Below are positions 8,456 through 16,442 of a stretch of DNA of 25,926 nt, one piece after another. How positions within the stretch are numbered: position 1 is the stretch's first letter; each line of letters opens with the position of its first letter. The position numbers were made by a program, and so were the translations under genes. The notes beneath the pieces were generated by a model that did no database searches, was not told where the DNA came from, and was given only the letters and a program-made list of their open reading frames with translations. This DNA comes from a virus. The stretch covers positions 1 to 25,926 of IMG/VR virus record IMGVR_UViG_3300046001_001496. The stretch is one strand, 5' to 3'.

Positions 8456-8468
8456 GTGTTAGCTCCTA

Positions 8469-9386
8469 TCACTTATAGACATAACCGCGAGCCAGCATGG
8501 AACCGTCGATGACTTTGTAGCCAAAGACTTGCAAGCCGCGCATGATGTTGCCGAAGGTGGACTCTGCACGCAGGGTCTCGGTCTTCACCAGCTGAGAAGC
8601 GAACGTGAGTCCGTTCTTGTGACCGGCCAGAATGTCATAGCACTGGTTAGCGCCATCAGTGACACGCGGCAGGTTGTTGCTGGTGTACGCAGTGAAGCGG
8701 TCGATCATACCGATGCGGCCATTGCGCATGACAGAGGTGCTGTCGCCAGTCAGAGAGGCGTCCTTCAGGTCGGACTTCTTGAGCAGGTTAACCGCCCAGA
8801 AAGGCAACAGGAGGAAACGGCCAGCTTCAGGTACGTTCTGCTCATCCAGCACGGAACCCAAGTCAACGATGTACTCCAGGATGGTGCTCTTGGACAGCTG
8901 GATCGGAGTGCCGGTGACGCCAAGGCTGTATCCACCTGAGACTTTACCTGCAGTAGCACCTTTGTTGGCCGCAGCCACGTCGGGAGCAATGCCGCCCAGA
9001 ACGGAACGGTCGATGGCGATCTTCATCTGCTCGGAAGCGTCGGAAGCCCACATGTTCATCAAGCCGATGTCGGACTGGACAACCTGCACATCGTCAACGA
9101 TGGCAGACCAGTATTTGCCTTGGTCGATCAGCAACTCGACATTGCTGCTTTCCGGGCGTTGGTTGACCAGGGTCTGGCCCGACTTGTAGTCGTTGATTTC
9201 CAGGCTGGGGATGGTGCGAATCTTGACCTTGTCGCCTTGGCCTTTGATCTCGCCCTCGTAGTTGGTGTTGGAGATCGCTGCGAGCACGGTGGCGTCGTAG
9301 AACTTCTCGATCAATTTGGAAGACCAAATCTCCGGGATGAAGGTACCGCTATAGCTGGGGCTGCCAGCTGCATTGGGATAAGCCAT
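8469..9386 (-). CDS. Major capsid protein, 305 aa (HK97-fold type)
   Basis: The product forms the icosahedral shell. Recognisable family stretches are FIPEIWSSKLIEKFY (residues 16-30), then SNTNYEGEIKGQGDKVKIRT, LLIDQGKYWSAIVDDVQVVQSD and DASEQMKIAIDRSVLGGI, all typical of a widespread podovirus/siphovirus coat family of about 300-350 residues. Later parts include FLLLPFWAVNLLKKSDLKD and the C-terminal GLQVFGYKVIDGSMLARGYVYK. A strong Shine-Dalgarno (AGGAG) precedes ATG at 9386. The gene lies between scaffold and decoration genes, the usual order. No N-terminal prohead-protease signal is visible, consistent with a separate scaffold protein upstream. Confidence 0.92.
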   Translation of the reverse strand: MAYPNAAGSPSYSGTFIPEIWSSKLIEKFYDATVLAAISNTNYEGEIKGQGDKVKIRTIPSLEINDYKSGQTLVNQRPESSNVELLIDQGKYWSAIVDDVQVVQSDIGLMNMWASDASEQMKIAIDRSVLGGIAPDVAAANKGATAGKVSGGYSLGVTGTPIQLSKSTILEYIVDLGSVLDEQNVPEAGRFLLLPFWAVNLLKKSDLKDASLTGDSTSVMRNGRIGMIDRFTAYTSNNLPRVTDGANQCYDILAGHKNGLTFASQLVKTETLRAESTFGNIMRGLQVFGYKVIDGSMLARGYVYK

Positions 9387-9403
9387 GTTTAGCTCCTAAA
9401 CAA

Positions 9404-9423
9404 TGTGATTACGTGTAAGCACA
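9404..9423. repeat. 20-bp near-palindrome between scaffold and capsid genes
   Basis: Plus-strand TGTGATTACGTGTAAGCACA pairs with itself at 8 of 10 positions (TGTG.TTAC..GTAA.CACA). It begins immediately after the scaffold stop (9424) and ends 17 bp before the capsid start. Its core resembles the GTTTACATGTAAAC element found at other junctions of this operon. Candidate regulator binding site; function unknown. Confidence 0.5.
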
Positions 9424-10383
9424 TCACGCAGCAATCCTGCCGTCGTTCTGTGCCGCAAAGATGTCGCGCTCAAACTCATCAAACGCTTTCTGGGTGATAC
9501 GATTTTCCCGCTTGTCGCTGTAGAGCTTGGCGATCTCGGCTCGGGTCCACACTCGCTTACCTGCCGACTCAACGCGTGCTGCAGAATTCTTGGCTTTGCC
9601 CGGTGCCACCAGCTTCGCAATCTTGCTGCTCTGCTGTTCCGGTTCCGGCTCGTTACGGTACAGACGCTTGAACTCAAGGAAGAACGCCGCAGTGCGGGCC
9701 ACATCCTGTTTGCCAAAGGCATGCTGCAACAGCTCCATGCGGGTCGCCCCGGTGAACTGATCCGTCTCGTTAAGCCATGCAAGGAAACCTTCGTCGACAT
9801 TGATTGCTTCCCAATCCGCTACAGCGCTGACGAGGCCATCGAAGAACTGATCCTGGGAAGTTTTCGCAGCGACCTGCTGCACTCCCTGAACGGAACCCTC
9901 CAACTTGGAGAGCCTGTCTTCAATCGACTTCATGATGCGCGGCATCTCTGCCTGAAGTACGGACAAGCTGGCGCGTTTGGTCATGTCGATGAGGTCTTCA
10001 CCGAACGAACTCGCATCGTCAGCGGTTAGCAGATTCACGGGCTGAGCAGCAGACGCTTCCACGTCGGCCTTCGGAGCGCTGACCTGCGCGAGCAGGGATC
10101 GCAACGTCTCGATCTCGGAATCTTTCTTGTCAACCATACCCTGCAGTACTTTCCAGCGCTGTTCCGCCTGCTGCATCTGCTTGGTAAGGGCTTCCAGTTT
10201 CTGACTGGTGTCGTCTTGCTGGAGGGTGGCGTCGGTAGTACCTGCGCCTTGGTCGTCGTTAGACGTTGGTCCGTCTTGCACGATGGCTTCCGTTGTGTCC
10301 ACGGCCTGATCTTCAGCACTGGGCTGATTCAGTTCGTTGATCATTTTGTCGGCCTCTTCGCCTGCTGCTTTAGGGTCAAACAT
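9424..10383 (-). CDS. Scaffolding / capsid assembly protein, 319 aa
   Basis: The protein would form the internal scaffold of the prohead and leave before or during DNA packaging. The N-terminal third is acidic and disordered (Asp/Glu/Gln/Thr-rich). Residues about 58-105 form a heptad-like coiled coil (KLEALTKQMQQAEQRWKVL, then DKKDSEIETLRSLLAQV). A second helical part is near LQAEMPRIMKSIEDRLSKLE. The C-terminus is basic and ends with WTRAEIAKLYSDKRENRIT and FERDIFAAQNDGRIAA, a motif style I associate with scaffold C-termini that bind the coat protein. ATG at 10383 follows GAGGAG. It lies between portal and coat genes as expected. Confidence 0.85.
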   Translation of the reverse strand: MFDPKAAGEEADKMINELNQPSAEDQAVDTTEAIVQDGPTSNDDQGAGTTDATLQQDDTSQKLEALTKQMQQAEQRWKVLQGMVDKKDSEIETLRSLLAQVSAPKADVEASAAQPVNLLTADDASSFGEDLIDMTKRASLSVLQAEMPRIMKSIEDRLSKLEGSVQGVQQVAAKTSQDQFFDGLVSAVADWEAINVDEGFLAWLNETDQFTGATRMELLQHAFGKQDVARTAAFFLEFKRLYRNEPEPEQQSSKIAKLVAPGKAKNSAARVESAGKRVWTRAEIAKLYSDKRENRITQKAFDEFERDIFAAQNDGRIAA

Positions 10384-10430
10384 TGTGTCTCCTCGATGCC
10401 CGCTAGTGCTTTTCCGTAGATGCCACTGAA

Positions 10431-10646
10431 CTAGGCTTTTCGCAGATAATCAGAGGCGTTCTCAATTTCGCCGATCAGATCGGACAGTTCTTGAGCACGC
10501 CCTTGCGCCCATCGCACCGTAACCTCGTCACGCTGCAGCACCACGTCGCCGTGGTACTTCCCGAGCTTGTCTTTCAACTTGCTCAGAAATTCTGGGTGCT
10601 CGAACTTAATCCGAGCACACGATTCATAAAATGCCTGGTCCCGCAT
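10431..10646 (-). CDS. Small charged protein, 71 aa, unknown
   Basis: ATG at 10646 follows the stop of the 49-aa gene directly (TAAATG), so it is probably translated by coupling. The sequence (MRDQAFYESCARIKFEHPEF start, ELSDLIGEIENASDYLRKA end) is helical and mixed-charge with no membrane segment or cysteine motif. It sits between portal and scaffold genes, where head-assembly helpers are common. I do not recognise the family. The 47-bp gap to the scaffold gene contains only that gene's ribosome site. Confidence 0.7.
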   Translation of the reverse strand: MRDQAFYESCARIKFEHPEFLSKLKDKLGKYHGDVVLQRDEVTVRWAQGRAQELSDLIGEIENASDYLRKA

Positions 10647-10796
10647 TTAGCAGACCTTGCCGCCCTTCTTGAACGGCATGAAGCCTTTCTTGGCTTCCTT
10701 CTTCTCCACCGCGCCGCGCGCTTTAGGGGCCATCTTGGCTTCCTTCTTCTCTTCGCGTTTCGGCTCTTTACCTTCACTCAAGAACTTGGGTTTCAT
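10647..10796 (-). CDS. Small Lys/Glu-rich protein, 49 aa
   Basis: A short gene with a clear ribosome site (TAGGAG, then ATG at 10796), ending one base before the next start. The product begins MKPKFLSEGKEPKREEK and ends GFMPFKKGGKVC. It is highly basic overall, with the hexapeptide EKKEAK occurring twice (residues 16-21 and 31-36). Very basic small proteins with an 'FKKGG' tail occur next to phage portal genes, but no function is established to my knowledge. It could bind DNA or acidic scaffold. The 54-bp gap upstream holds the perfect palindrome at 10834-10847. Confidence 0.7.
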   Translation of the reverse strand: MKPKFLSEGKEPKREEKKEAKMAPKARGAVEKKEAKKGFMPFKKGGKVC

Positions 10797-10833
10797 ACGA
10801 TCTCCTAAATTGTTCATAACCTAACATATTGGC

Positions 10834-10847
10834 GTTTACATGTAAAC
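10834..10847. repeat. Perfect 14-bp palindrome GTTTACATGTAAAC
   Basis: GTTTACATGTAAAC is its own reverse complement and lies three bases past the portal stop, in the longest gap of the head module (10797-10850). It is the best copy of a family seen also at 7097, 9404 and 12884. On the minus strand it contains TTTACA, which could pass for a -35 box, but no good -10 box lies 16-18 bases on. A DNA-binding protein site is more likely than an RNA hairpin. Confidence 0.65.
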
Positions 10848-10850
10848 AGG

Positions 10851-12875
10851 TTACACGCTGCGCATGGAGTTAGGGCTGAAGTTGTCGGTCACCGCTGCGC
10901 CGTTTTGCAGAGTTTCCTGGTTAGCCGCCGGAGGCTGTTGACCCCCCGGTTGCGGTTGCGGAGGTGCCGGTTGCTGCAGTTTCTTAGGCACCACTTTGTT
11001 GATGTCCATCTGTAGACCCTTGGCCACTTCACGCAGAATCTCCGCACGACCTTCAAGTCCGACAATCTGGGAGTCCATCGGATTGGCTGTCGCGGTGAGG
11101 AATTCGTTACGACGAAGCTGCAAAGTCTCCAGCTGCATCAGCGACACAGCGCCACGGGCTACGACAGAGGCGTCGCCCTTCAAGGTCTGGTCATCCGAGT
11201 ACAGCATGTTGTTGGTGTACTGCATCTCCAGCGTCGGGGAGATGACGCGGGCGTCGATGGTGGACACCACACCCTTCAACCCCTTGTTCGCCGCGCTGAA
11301 CAGCATGGACAGCCCGGAGGCGGTACGACCCACCTCACCCATGCCACCGGCACTGCCGCCCATGTAGCGTGGGATCAGAGACCAGTCGTCGGCGAACTGG
11401 TAGAACTTGTCCAGTACAGCAATGATCTCGCTGATGTTTGAGTTCGGCTGGAAGAAGTCTATGGGCGGTGCGCTGGAGCCGAACTGGCTCTCCTGAACTT
11501 GCCAAACCTTCCACGGGTGCATCGCTGTCAGTTCTTCACCGGGGGGCAGGCGGTCGACGTTCACGGCAACTTGTGGGCCAGAGGCCATCGCCATGTTGTT
11601 GACCAAAGCACGGATCGCAGCGTTCACTACGCCAGACACGTCAGCTAGGGAGTCGGGTAGCCCCTGGCCCCAGTACTCGCCGGGAATCTCTTCCCACGAT
11701 GCCTTGCGGATCGGGCGGCGGTTGAGCGGGTCATAGTTGAGCTGGGCCTTGATCACCCAACGGCCAATCAGCCAGACGCAGGACTCGTAGTCACGGTCTG
11801 CATCAGTCACTTCCTCTGCTGCAACGCCCCATTCGATCAAGTCTTTGCCAGACACCGGGCCGTGGAACTCCAGACAGTCAATCTCAACATCCGGGTTCTG
11901 CGTGTTGTTGGTGGACTTCTCGGACTCGGCAACGGACGCATCGGTCAACCCAAGCCAGGTGCTCAGTCCACCACTGGTGTTCTCCCGCAGCACTTCACGG
12001 ATGGACTCCTCACTGAACCCCTCGGCACCGATCAGGTCGTACAGCTCGCCGCGAGATAGTGTGATGTGCTCGATAAAGTAGCCGCTCTGCGGGCCGGTAG
12101 AGCCTGGGGATGGGTATGCGCGGAACGGGTCGATGCGGCTGAATTCCGGGGCGACAATCTCTGCCACCTGGGGTTGCCACTGGCCATCAGCTCCCTGCTT
12201 CCACTGCACTTCGGTGCGCTTGCGATATATCGGCCCCTTGAAGTGTGCAGCGGGGAACGTCGTGAAGTCGTTGAGGAACTCGCCCAGTGCGTCGTGGAAG
12301 CCGCCTTGGGTCAGCTGGTCGCCAATCACCCGCTCCATCCGCTCAACGGCCTTACGGGAGTCATCCCGGATACGTTCCTGAACGGCGTCTTCCAGCTCGG
12401 CAGTGCGCGCGGCGACGATGTCCGCCGCTGGCGGCTCACTGGTTACTGCGAAGACTTCCGCCAACTCCATAGACAGGGCGGCACGCACCTTATCGCGCTC
12501 GGTGTCAGGTACCGAAGGGCTTGGTGTAGGCACCAGCGTCCACGGCTGCTCTGTCTGACCAAGGTAAACGTCACGCAGCCATGCCTCGGCGATGCGGCAC
12601 TTGTTGGATACCACCCGGCCATACTCCTCCGAGCCGCCTAGCTTGCGAATCTCCGCCAGAACACTGGCAGCGTACTCACCTCGCCGTGCCCGCTGCGCGG
12701 TCAGCAGCCGCTCAAGGATAGGAGACTTGGCAGTGCGTGCCGCCTCCCAACACTTGCGTACGTGTCCAGCCAGCCCCTGGAGCAGCGGTGCGTTGTTGGC
12801 GTCCTCTGCGGACTTGAACCCGGCGTTTGCCGGATCGGTCTGCGCCGTGTTCGTCGGGTCTATGGCAAAGTTCAT
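10851..12875 (-). CDS. Portal protein, 674 aa
   Basis: The portal forms the twelve-subunit ring at one capsid vertex through which DNA is packaged and ejected. The sequence shows the pattern of large P22/podovirus-type portals: an N-terminal helical part (about 60-120, with GRVVSNKCRIAEAWLRDVYLG), GYFIEHITLSRGEL near the middle, the EIPGEYWGQGLPDSLADVSG-type stretch, then ALVNNMAMASGPQVAVNVD, and a C-terminal helical 'barrel-like' part. The last 40 residues are Gln/Pro-rich and disordered. Length fits portals of 650-750 aa. The ribosome site is modest (CAGGTAA before ATG at 12875). The gene begins the head module and is followed by scaffold and coat genes. Confidence 0.92.
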   Translation of the reverse strand: MNFAIDPTNTAQTDPANAGFKSAEDANNAPLLQGLAGHVRKCWEAARTAKSPILERLLTAQRARRGEYAASVLAEIRKLGGSEEYGRVVSNKCRIAEAWLRDVYLGQTEQPWTLVPTPSPSVPDTERDKVRAALSMELAEVFAVTSEPPAADIVAARTAELEDAVQERIRDDSRKAVERMERVIGDQLTQGGFHDALGEFLNDFTTFPAAHFKGPIYRKRTEVQWKQGADGQWQPQVAEIVAPEFSRIDPFRAYPSPGSTGPQSGYFIEHITLSRGELYDLIGAEGFSEESIREVLRENTSGGLSTWLGLTDASVAESEKSTNNTQNPDVEIDCLEFHGPVSGKDLIEWGVAAEEVTDADRDYESCVWLIGRWVIKAQLNYDPLNRRPIRKASWEEIPGEYWGQGLPDSLADVSGVVNAAIRALVNNMAMASGPQVAVNVDRLPPGEELTAMHPWKVWQVQESQFGSSAPPIDFFQPNSNISEIIAVLDKFYQFADDWSLIPRYMGGSAGGMGEVGRTASGLSMLFSAANKGLKGVVSTIDARVISPTLEMQYTNNMLYSDDQTLKGDASVVARGAVSLMQLETLQLRRNEFLTATANPMDSQIVGLEGRAEILREVAKGLQMDINKVVPKKLQQPAPPQPQPGGQQPPAANQETLQNGAAVTDNFSPNSMRSV

Positions 12876-12883
12876 AAATTACC

Positions 12884-12897
12884 TGTTTACGCGTTAG
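12884..12897. repeat. Imperfect palindrome at the stop codon of the 533-aa gene
   Basis: Plus-strand GTTTACGCGTTAGC matches the left arm (GTTTAC) of the 10834 palindrome exactly, and the right arm has two mismatches against GTAAAC. The TAA stop of the 533-aa gene lies inside it. It is the weakest member of the family and could be coincidence. Confidence 0.35.
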
Positions 12898-14488
12898 CTT
12901 GTTGGCCCTTGCGAGCGGCGGCAACCATCTTGGTCAGTCGATCCAGGCCAAAGTGCTGCACAGCTTCCACTGGCATCACAAATTCCCCCGTCGACAGCGC
13001 CGCAGGGCGCTTGCCGTCTATGATAGCAGGGATGGAGTCCGACTTCCCGGTACCCGGCCCGAGGACTTGCTGCCCCTCAACCTCAATAGCCCCACCCGCA
13101 GCATACCCTTGCGGCTGACCCGGCTGCGCCCCGGCTGGTGCCTGCTGCATCTTCGCCTGCGTCGCGGCCAGCAGACCGACGAACTTCTCCATCGGCAGCG
13201 GCTGCACCCCCGCCTGCATAGCGGCATGAACGTACTGGCCATAGCGGGCGGTCATTGGGTCTTGCTGCGGGGCTGCACCAATGGCACCGATCATGCCGCC
13301 TTCAGCGAAGTTCTCCGGAGTGGCTGTGAATGCGAACTCAGACATCTTGGTCATCTCGTCATCCAGTCCCTGCACCCGCGCCAAATACTTCTGGTACATG
13401 GGGTTTGCAGCGTCCTTCTTTGGGTCTCCGGTACTCATCGTGGCCAGCTGGTCCACCAGGGCTTTGTACTGTTGCGCCTTCCCGGCCACTCCGACGCGTG
13501 CGGCGTTGGTGCCTGCATTGGTTCTTGCCGCAGCGCCTTGAGAATCGTAGTACCGCGCCTGAGCATCGGCTTGTCTGATCTGCGCCGGCCCGTACAGCGC
13601 CTGGTGCGCAGCTTCCTGGTTGGCCTTGTCCCGCTGGGTCAGTGCGCCCATTGCGCCGACCATGTTTGCAGTAGCGTCTCGCGCCATGCTGCCCATACGG
13701 GGTGCCATAGCCTGCAGCCTGTCTTCCATCGAAAGCGCCTGCGGCTTATTGGCGTGTGCCACCCACGCGTTCCAGTCAGCGTTGCTCTTGGCGGACTCAC
13801 GCGGCTCTGCTCTCGGTGCTGGTTTCTCTGCGACTGCAATCTTGGCAGGGGGCTGAATCGCTGCGGCTGGAGCTGAGCGGGGCACGGCTGGTTGCGCCCC
13901 GGCTTCTTGGGCGTATGTTGGCTTGTACCCAGCCAGCTCTCGAAACTCTTTGGCGCGGTATTGATTGGGCGTGTACTTGTCGCCGGTGAACCCAGACCGC
14001 GCTCCGGACACAAGTGCTGACGCGTCATTTGCCCACCCAGCCATAGACTCCCCACCTGGGATATTCGAGCGCCCCACGTCCTTGGCCAGCGCTTTACCAC
14101 CTTCCCACAGGGTGCGTGCGCCTCCTCCGACGTACTTGGCGGCGTCAACAAACCCACCAGCTGCGTACCGCTGCCCCATAAACTGATCGGTCGAGTACCC
14201 CGACCGCTGAAGGTCTTGCGCGTTGGTGCTGTTGTTCAGGTTACCGGCAACGGCCTGAGACCCGTACAGAGACGCTTGGCTCCGCGCCAGCGCACCTTGG
14301 TCCGCTCCGCGTTTGGCTTCGGTATCCGCATTCTTCCAGCCAATACCACTCTGGTTAGCCCGGTAATCCGCTTGGGAGCTGATGTCTGCCCCGTGCCAAG
14401 CACCCTCCTGGTTCGTCTTGAAGGTCTCCGCAGCCTGCTTCGCCATGTAGCTCTGGTTCGCCGCCTCAAACTGTCTACTGAAACTCAT
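12887..14488 (-). CDS. Internal virion / tape-measure-like protein, 533 aa
   Basis: A longer start at 14629 is open, but it would overlap the preceding gene by 131 bp. ATG at 14488 (MSFSRQFEAANQSYMAK) follows AAGGGG and matches the gap after the previous stop, so I choose it. The body is Ala/Gln/Gly-rich and helical, with a Pro/Ala linker in the middle. Near the C-terminus are FAEGGMIGAIG, YAAGGAIEVEGQQV and, from about residue 477, GPGTGKSDSIPA...LSTGEFVMPVEAV. This 'GPGTGTSDSIPA-LS-GE-V' block is a recurrent C-terminal module of phage tape-measure, tail-length and internal virion proteins. In a portal-proximal podovirus setting an ejected internal protein is most likely. Exact role not shown. 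Confidence 0.7.
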   Translation of the reverse strand: MSFSRQFEAANQSYMAKQAAETFKTNQEGAWHGADISSQADYRANQSGIGWKNADTEAKRGADQGALARSQASLYGSQAVAGNLNNSTNAQDLQRSGYSTDQFMGQRYAAGGFVDAAKYVGGGARTLWEGGKALAKDVGRSNIPGGESMAGWANDASALVSGARSGFTGDKYTPNQYRAKEFRELAGYKPTYAQEAGAQPAVPRSAPAAAIQPPAKIAVAEKPAPRAEPRESAKSNADWNAWVAHANKPQALSMEDRLQAMAPRMGSMARDATANMVGAMGALTQRDKANQEAAHQALYGPAQIRQADAQARYYDSQGAAARTNAGTNAARVGVAGKAQQYKALVDQLATMSTGDPKKDAANPMYQKYLARVQGLDDEMTKMSEFAFTATPENFAEGGMIGAIGAAPQQDPMTARYGQYVHAAMQAGVQPLPMEKFVGLLAATQAKMQQAPAGAQPGQPQGYAAGGAIEVEGQQVLGPGTGKSDSIPAIIDGKRPAALSTGEFVMPVEAVQHFGLDRLTKMVAAARKGQQANA

Positions 14489-14498
14489 AGTGATCCCC

Positions 14499-16442
14499 TT
14501 ACCTAGATAATGACTTGCTGCGCGAGTGCGAGTAGCTGCGTGACAAACTTCCGTTGTAACCCAGCGAGTTGTTTTCACTGGCAGAAGTGCCTGCACTGGC
14601 GTTCGCGTTGATCGAAACGCTAGTGCCAATCACTGAGTAAGCCGCCTGCGCCAAGCCCGCCATAATTGTAACAGTTGCGCCCAGTCTTCCCGCTTCTAGC
14701 CGCGTTTCATCAGCCTGTGCGCTGGTTCGTAAGGTGTCCTGCGTCAACTGAACTTCTGCGTTGTTAAGCTGCACCGACATATCGAATGCGCTCCACGCGG
14801 CGAATGCTCTGTTGTATGACGAGGTGTAGCTGCTCACCGTGTCCATGCTGGAGAGGTAGGTACTGAGCGCTCGCACAGAAGCGTTGACCTTATCTGACAT
14901 CGTGGCGATGTACGACCGTTGTGCAGCGGCATAGTCCTTGTACTCTGCCATCTCTGCGTTGATCACGCTGGATGCTGCATTCGCCCAGTTCTCGTAAGCG
15001 CCTGCTCGCGCACGCTCTGCGGACCAGAAGCTGCTGTAGCTCTGAATGTTCGCTTCCGTCACCTGAATCTTCGCGCTCTCCGCGCCGACGTAATCTGCGT
15101 AGGCAGACACATAAGCCACGTCGGTATCAATCGACTTCGAGTACGCGCCTACGGCAGTGCGGTACGCTTCCAGGTTCAGCTTGATCATCTTGATGTTGTT
15201 GTCCACCGCACCGATATAGGCTTCGTATTCCTTCACCGCAAGCAGCGCGTCCTCGACCTTTAGCGTGTTGATCCGGGCGATAGACTCTATCGTTGAGACC
15301 TGAGCTGAGTACGCATCCGTCTCGGCTTTGAAGGTCATCACCTTGGCGTTGATCGCGCCGAGTTCAGCATTGTGGCCGGCGTACTGTTCCAACACGGCAC
15401 GGATGTAGGCGCTGTACGCGCTCACCTGAATATTCAGTACCTTCACCTTGGCGTTGAACAATGCCGCGATTGAGTCGAACAGCGTGACGTGCAGTTTGAT
15501 ATTGTACTTCTGTGTCTCCAGCAGCTGCGCGTAATACTTCAACTGGACAGACGAGTGCTTGAGTTCGAGTGCCATCGCCTTCGCAATCGCAGTGTCGACC
15601 TGAGCGCGAGTGATTTTGTAGGTCTCGTCGCGCACCGCCTCCGCCGCTTCTAGGCGGGTGTATGCTGACTTCTTCGTCATCTCCAGCATCTTCGCCGTCG
15701 CCGCACCGTTGGGTAGTGAGAAGCCACGCGCGGCTGACTCGCCCATGATCTGCTGCTCGGCAACAATTTCGCTGTCGGTGATGACTTCGTTCGCCTGCTG
15801 GTACATCAGCTCGCGTGTGAGGAGGTCCAGTGCGGGCGAGCCTGCCATGACTTCAGTCAGCTTGGCGACGAGTGCGTCATCGTTGCGCGACAACACCAGA
15901 GGCAGCGCGTCATCCAGCGGTGTAGCGTCTACCGCGCCAGTCACAGGAACTGCGGCGTTGAACAGGTCAACGTCTGCCTCGATAAAGCCGCGCGTCAGAA
16001 TCTCCAGCATGGCTGGCCGGTCGCCGACACTAATTGAAGGTGCTAATTGCGTCACTAGACCCGCGCTGTCAGGGATGCTGATCAGACCAGCCTCTGGGTA
16101 CTGCGTGGGTGCGCCTGTCGCAGCTTGGTAGACCAGCGACGGAACTAATGGCGCTGTGCTGTAGGTCGGAGTGACCGCCATGTCTGGGTTTATAAAAGCA
16201 ATGACTTCCGTAGCCGCTGTGTAGGACGCGGCTTTCGCGTTCTCAGCCATGACGCCGAACGCGGGCACGGTATCTGTTGTGTAATCCGGTTGATCAGGCT
16301 GCGCCACCGGCTCAGCGACTTCAAGCTGGATAACCGGAAGATCGAACTCGGGCAGGTCAAGTTCGTAGTCGCCAGCTGAAGGCAGTTCGAGCCTGCCAGT
16401 GACACTGGTGTAGAGGGCGGGAATGGGTATGCTGAAGCTCAT
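14499..16442 (-). CDS. Large Ala-rich helical structural protein B, 647 aa (paralog of upstream gene)
   Basis: ATG at 16442 overlaps the stop of the 682-aa gene (ATGA). The N-terminus is acidic and Pro-rich (ELDLPEFDLPVIQLEVAEP). The body from about residue 230 to 560 is one long run of Ala/Tyr/Glu-rich helix with recurrent Tyr-x2-3-Ala spacing (QVSAYSAYIRAVLEQYAGHN; KEYEAYIGAVDNNIKMIKLN), suggesting a very long coiled coil or helical bundle. After LAQAAYSVIGTSVSINANAS it ends in a Ser/Gly/Asn tail, SYSHSRSKSLSR. Architecture and tail match the 682-aa neighbour. Likely a virion protein, for instance an internal/ejection or tail-shaft component, but I recognise no family. Confidence 0.65.
   Translation of the reverse strand: MSFSIPIPALYTSVTGRLELPSAGDYELDLPEFDLPVIQLEVAEPVAQPDQPDYTTDTVPAFGVMAENAKAASYTAATEVIAFINPDMAVTPTYSTAPLVPSLVYQAATGAPTQYPEAGLISIPDSAGLVTQLAPSISVGDRPAMLEILTRGFIEADVDLFNAAVPVTGAVDATPLDDALPLVLSRNDDALVAKLTEVMAGSPALDLLTRELMYQQANEVITDSEIVAEQQIMGESAARGFSLPNGAATAKMLEMTKKSAYTRLEAAEAVRDETYKITRAQVDTAIAKAMALELKHSSVQLKYYAQLLETQKYNIKLHVTLFDSIAALFNAKVKVLNIQVSAYSAYIRAVLEQYAGHNAELGAINAKVMTFKAETDAYSAQVSTIESIARINTLKVEDALLAVKEYEAYIGAVDNNIKMIKLNLEAYRTAVGAYSKSIDTDVAYVSAYADYVGAESAKIQVTEANIQSYSSFWSAERARAGAYENWANAASSVINAEMAEYKDYAAAQRSYIATMSDKVNASVRALSTYLSSMDTVSSYTSSYNRAFAAWSAFDMSVQLNNAEVQLTQDTLRTSAQADETRLEAGRLGATVTIMAGLAQAAYSVIGTSVSINANASAGTSASENNSLGYNGSLSRSYSHSRSKSLSR

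Noticed and set aside
10797-10850. Promoter reading of the gap after the portal gene (TTTACA as a -35 box)
   Set aside because: No convincing -10 box at proper spacing. TTTACA is part of the palindrome, which explains it better.
12899-13876. 325-codon plus-strand ORF
   Set aside because: Antisense to the 533-aa gene, with Arg/Leu/His-rich translation, no ribosome site and no neighbours on that strand.
13639-14157. 172-codon minus-strand ORF inside the 533-aa gene
   Set aside because: Low-complexity Pro/Arg/Gln/Trp-rich translation with no fold-like pattern, and the 533-aa frame codes well here.
14489-14629. 47-residue N-terminal extension of the 533-aa protein
   Set aside because: It would overlap the 647-aa gene by 131 bp and its residues look random. 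The ATG at 14488 has a good ribosome site right after the preceding stop.
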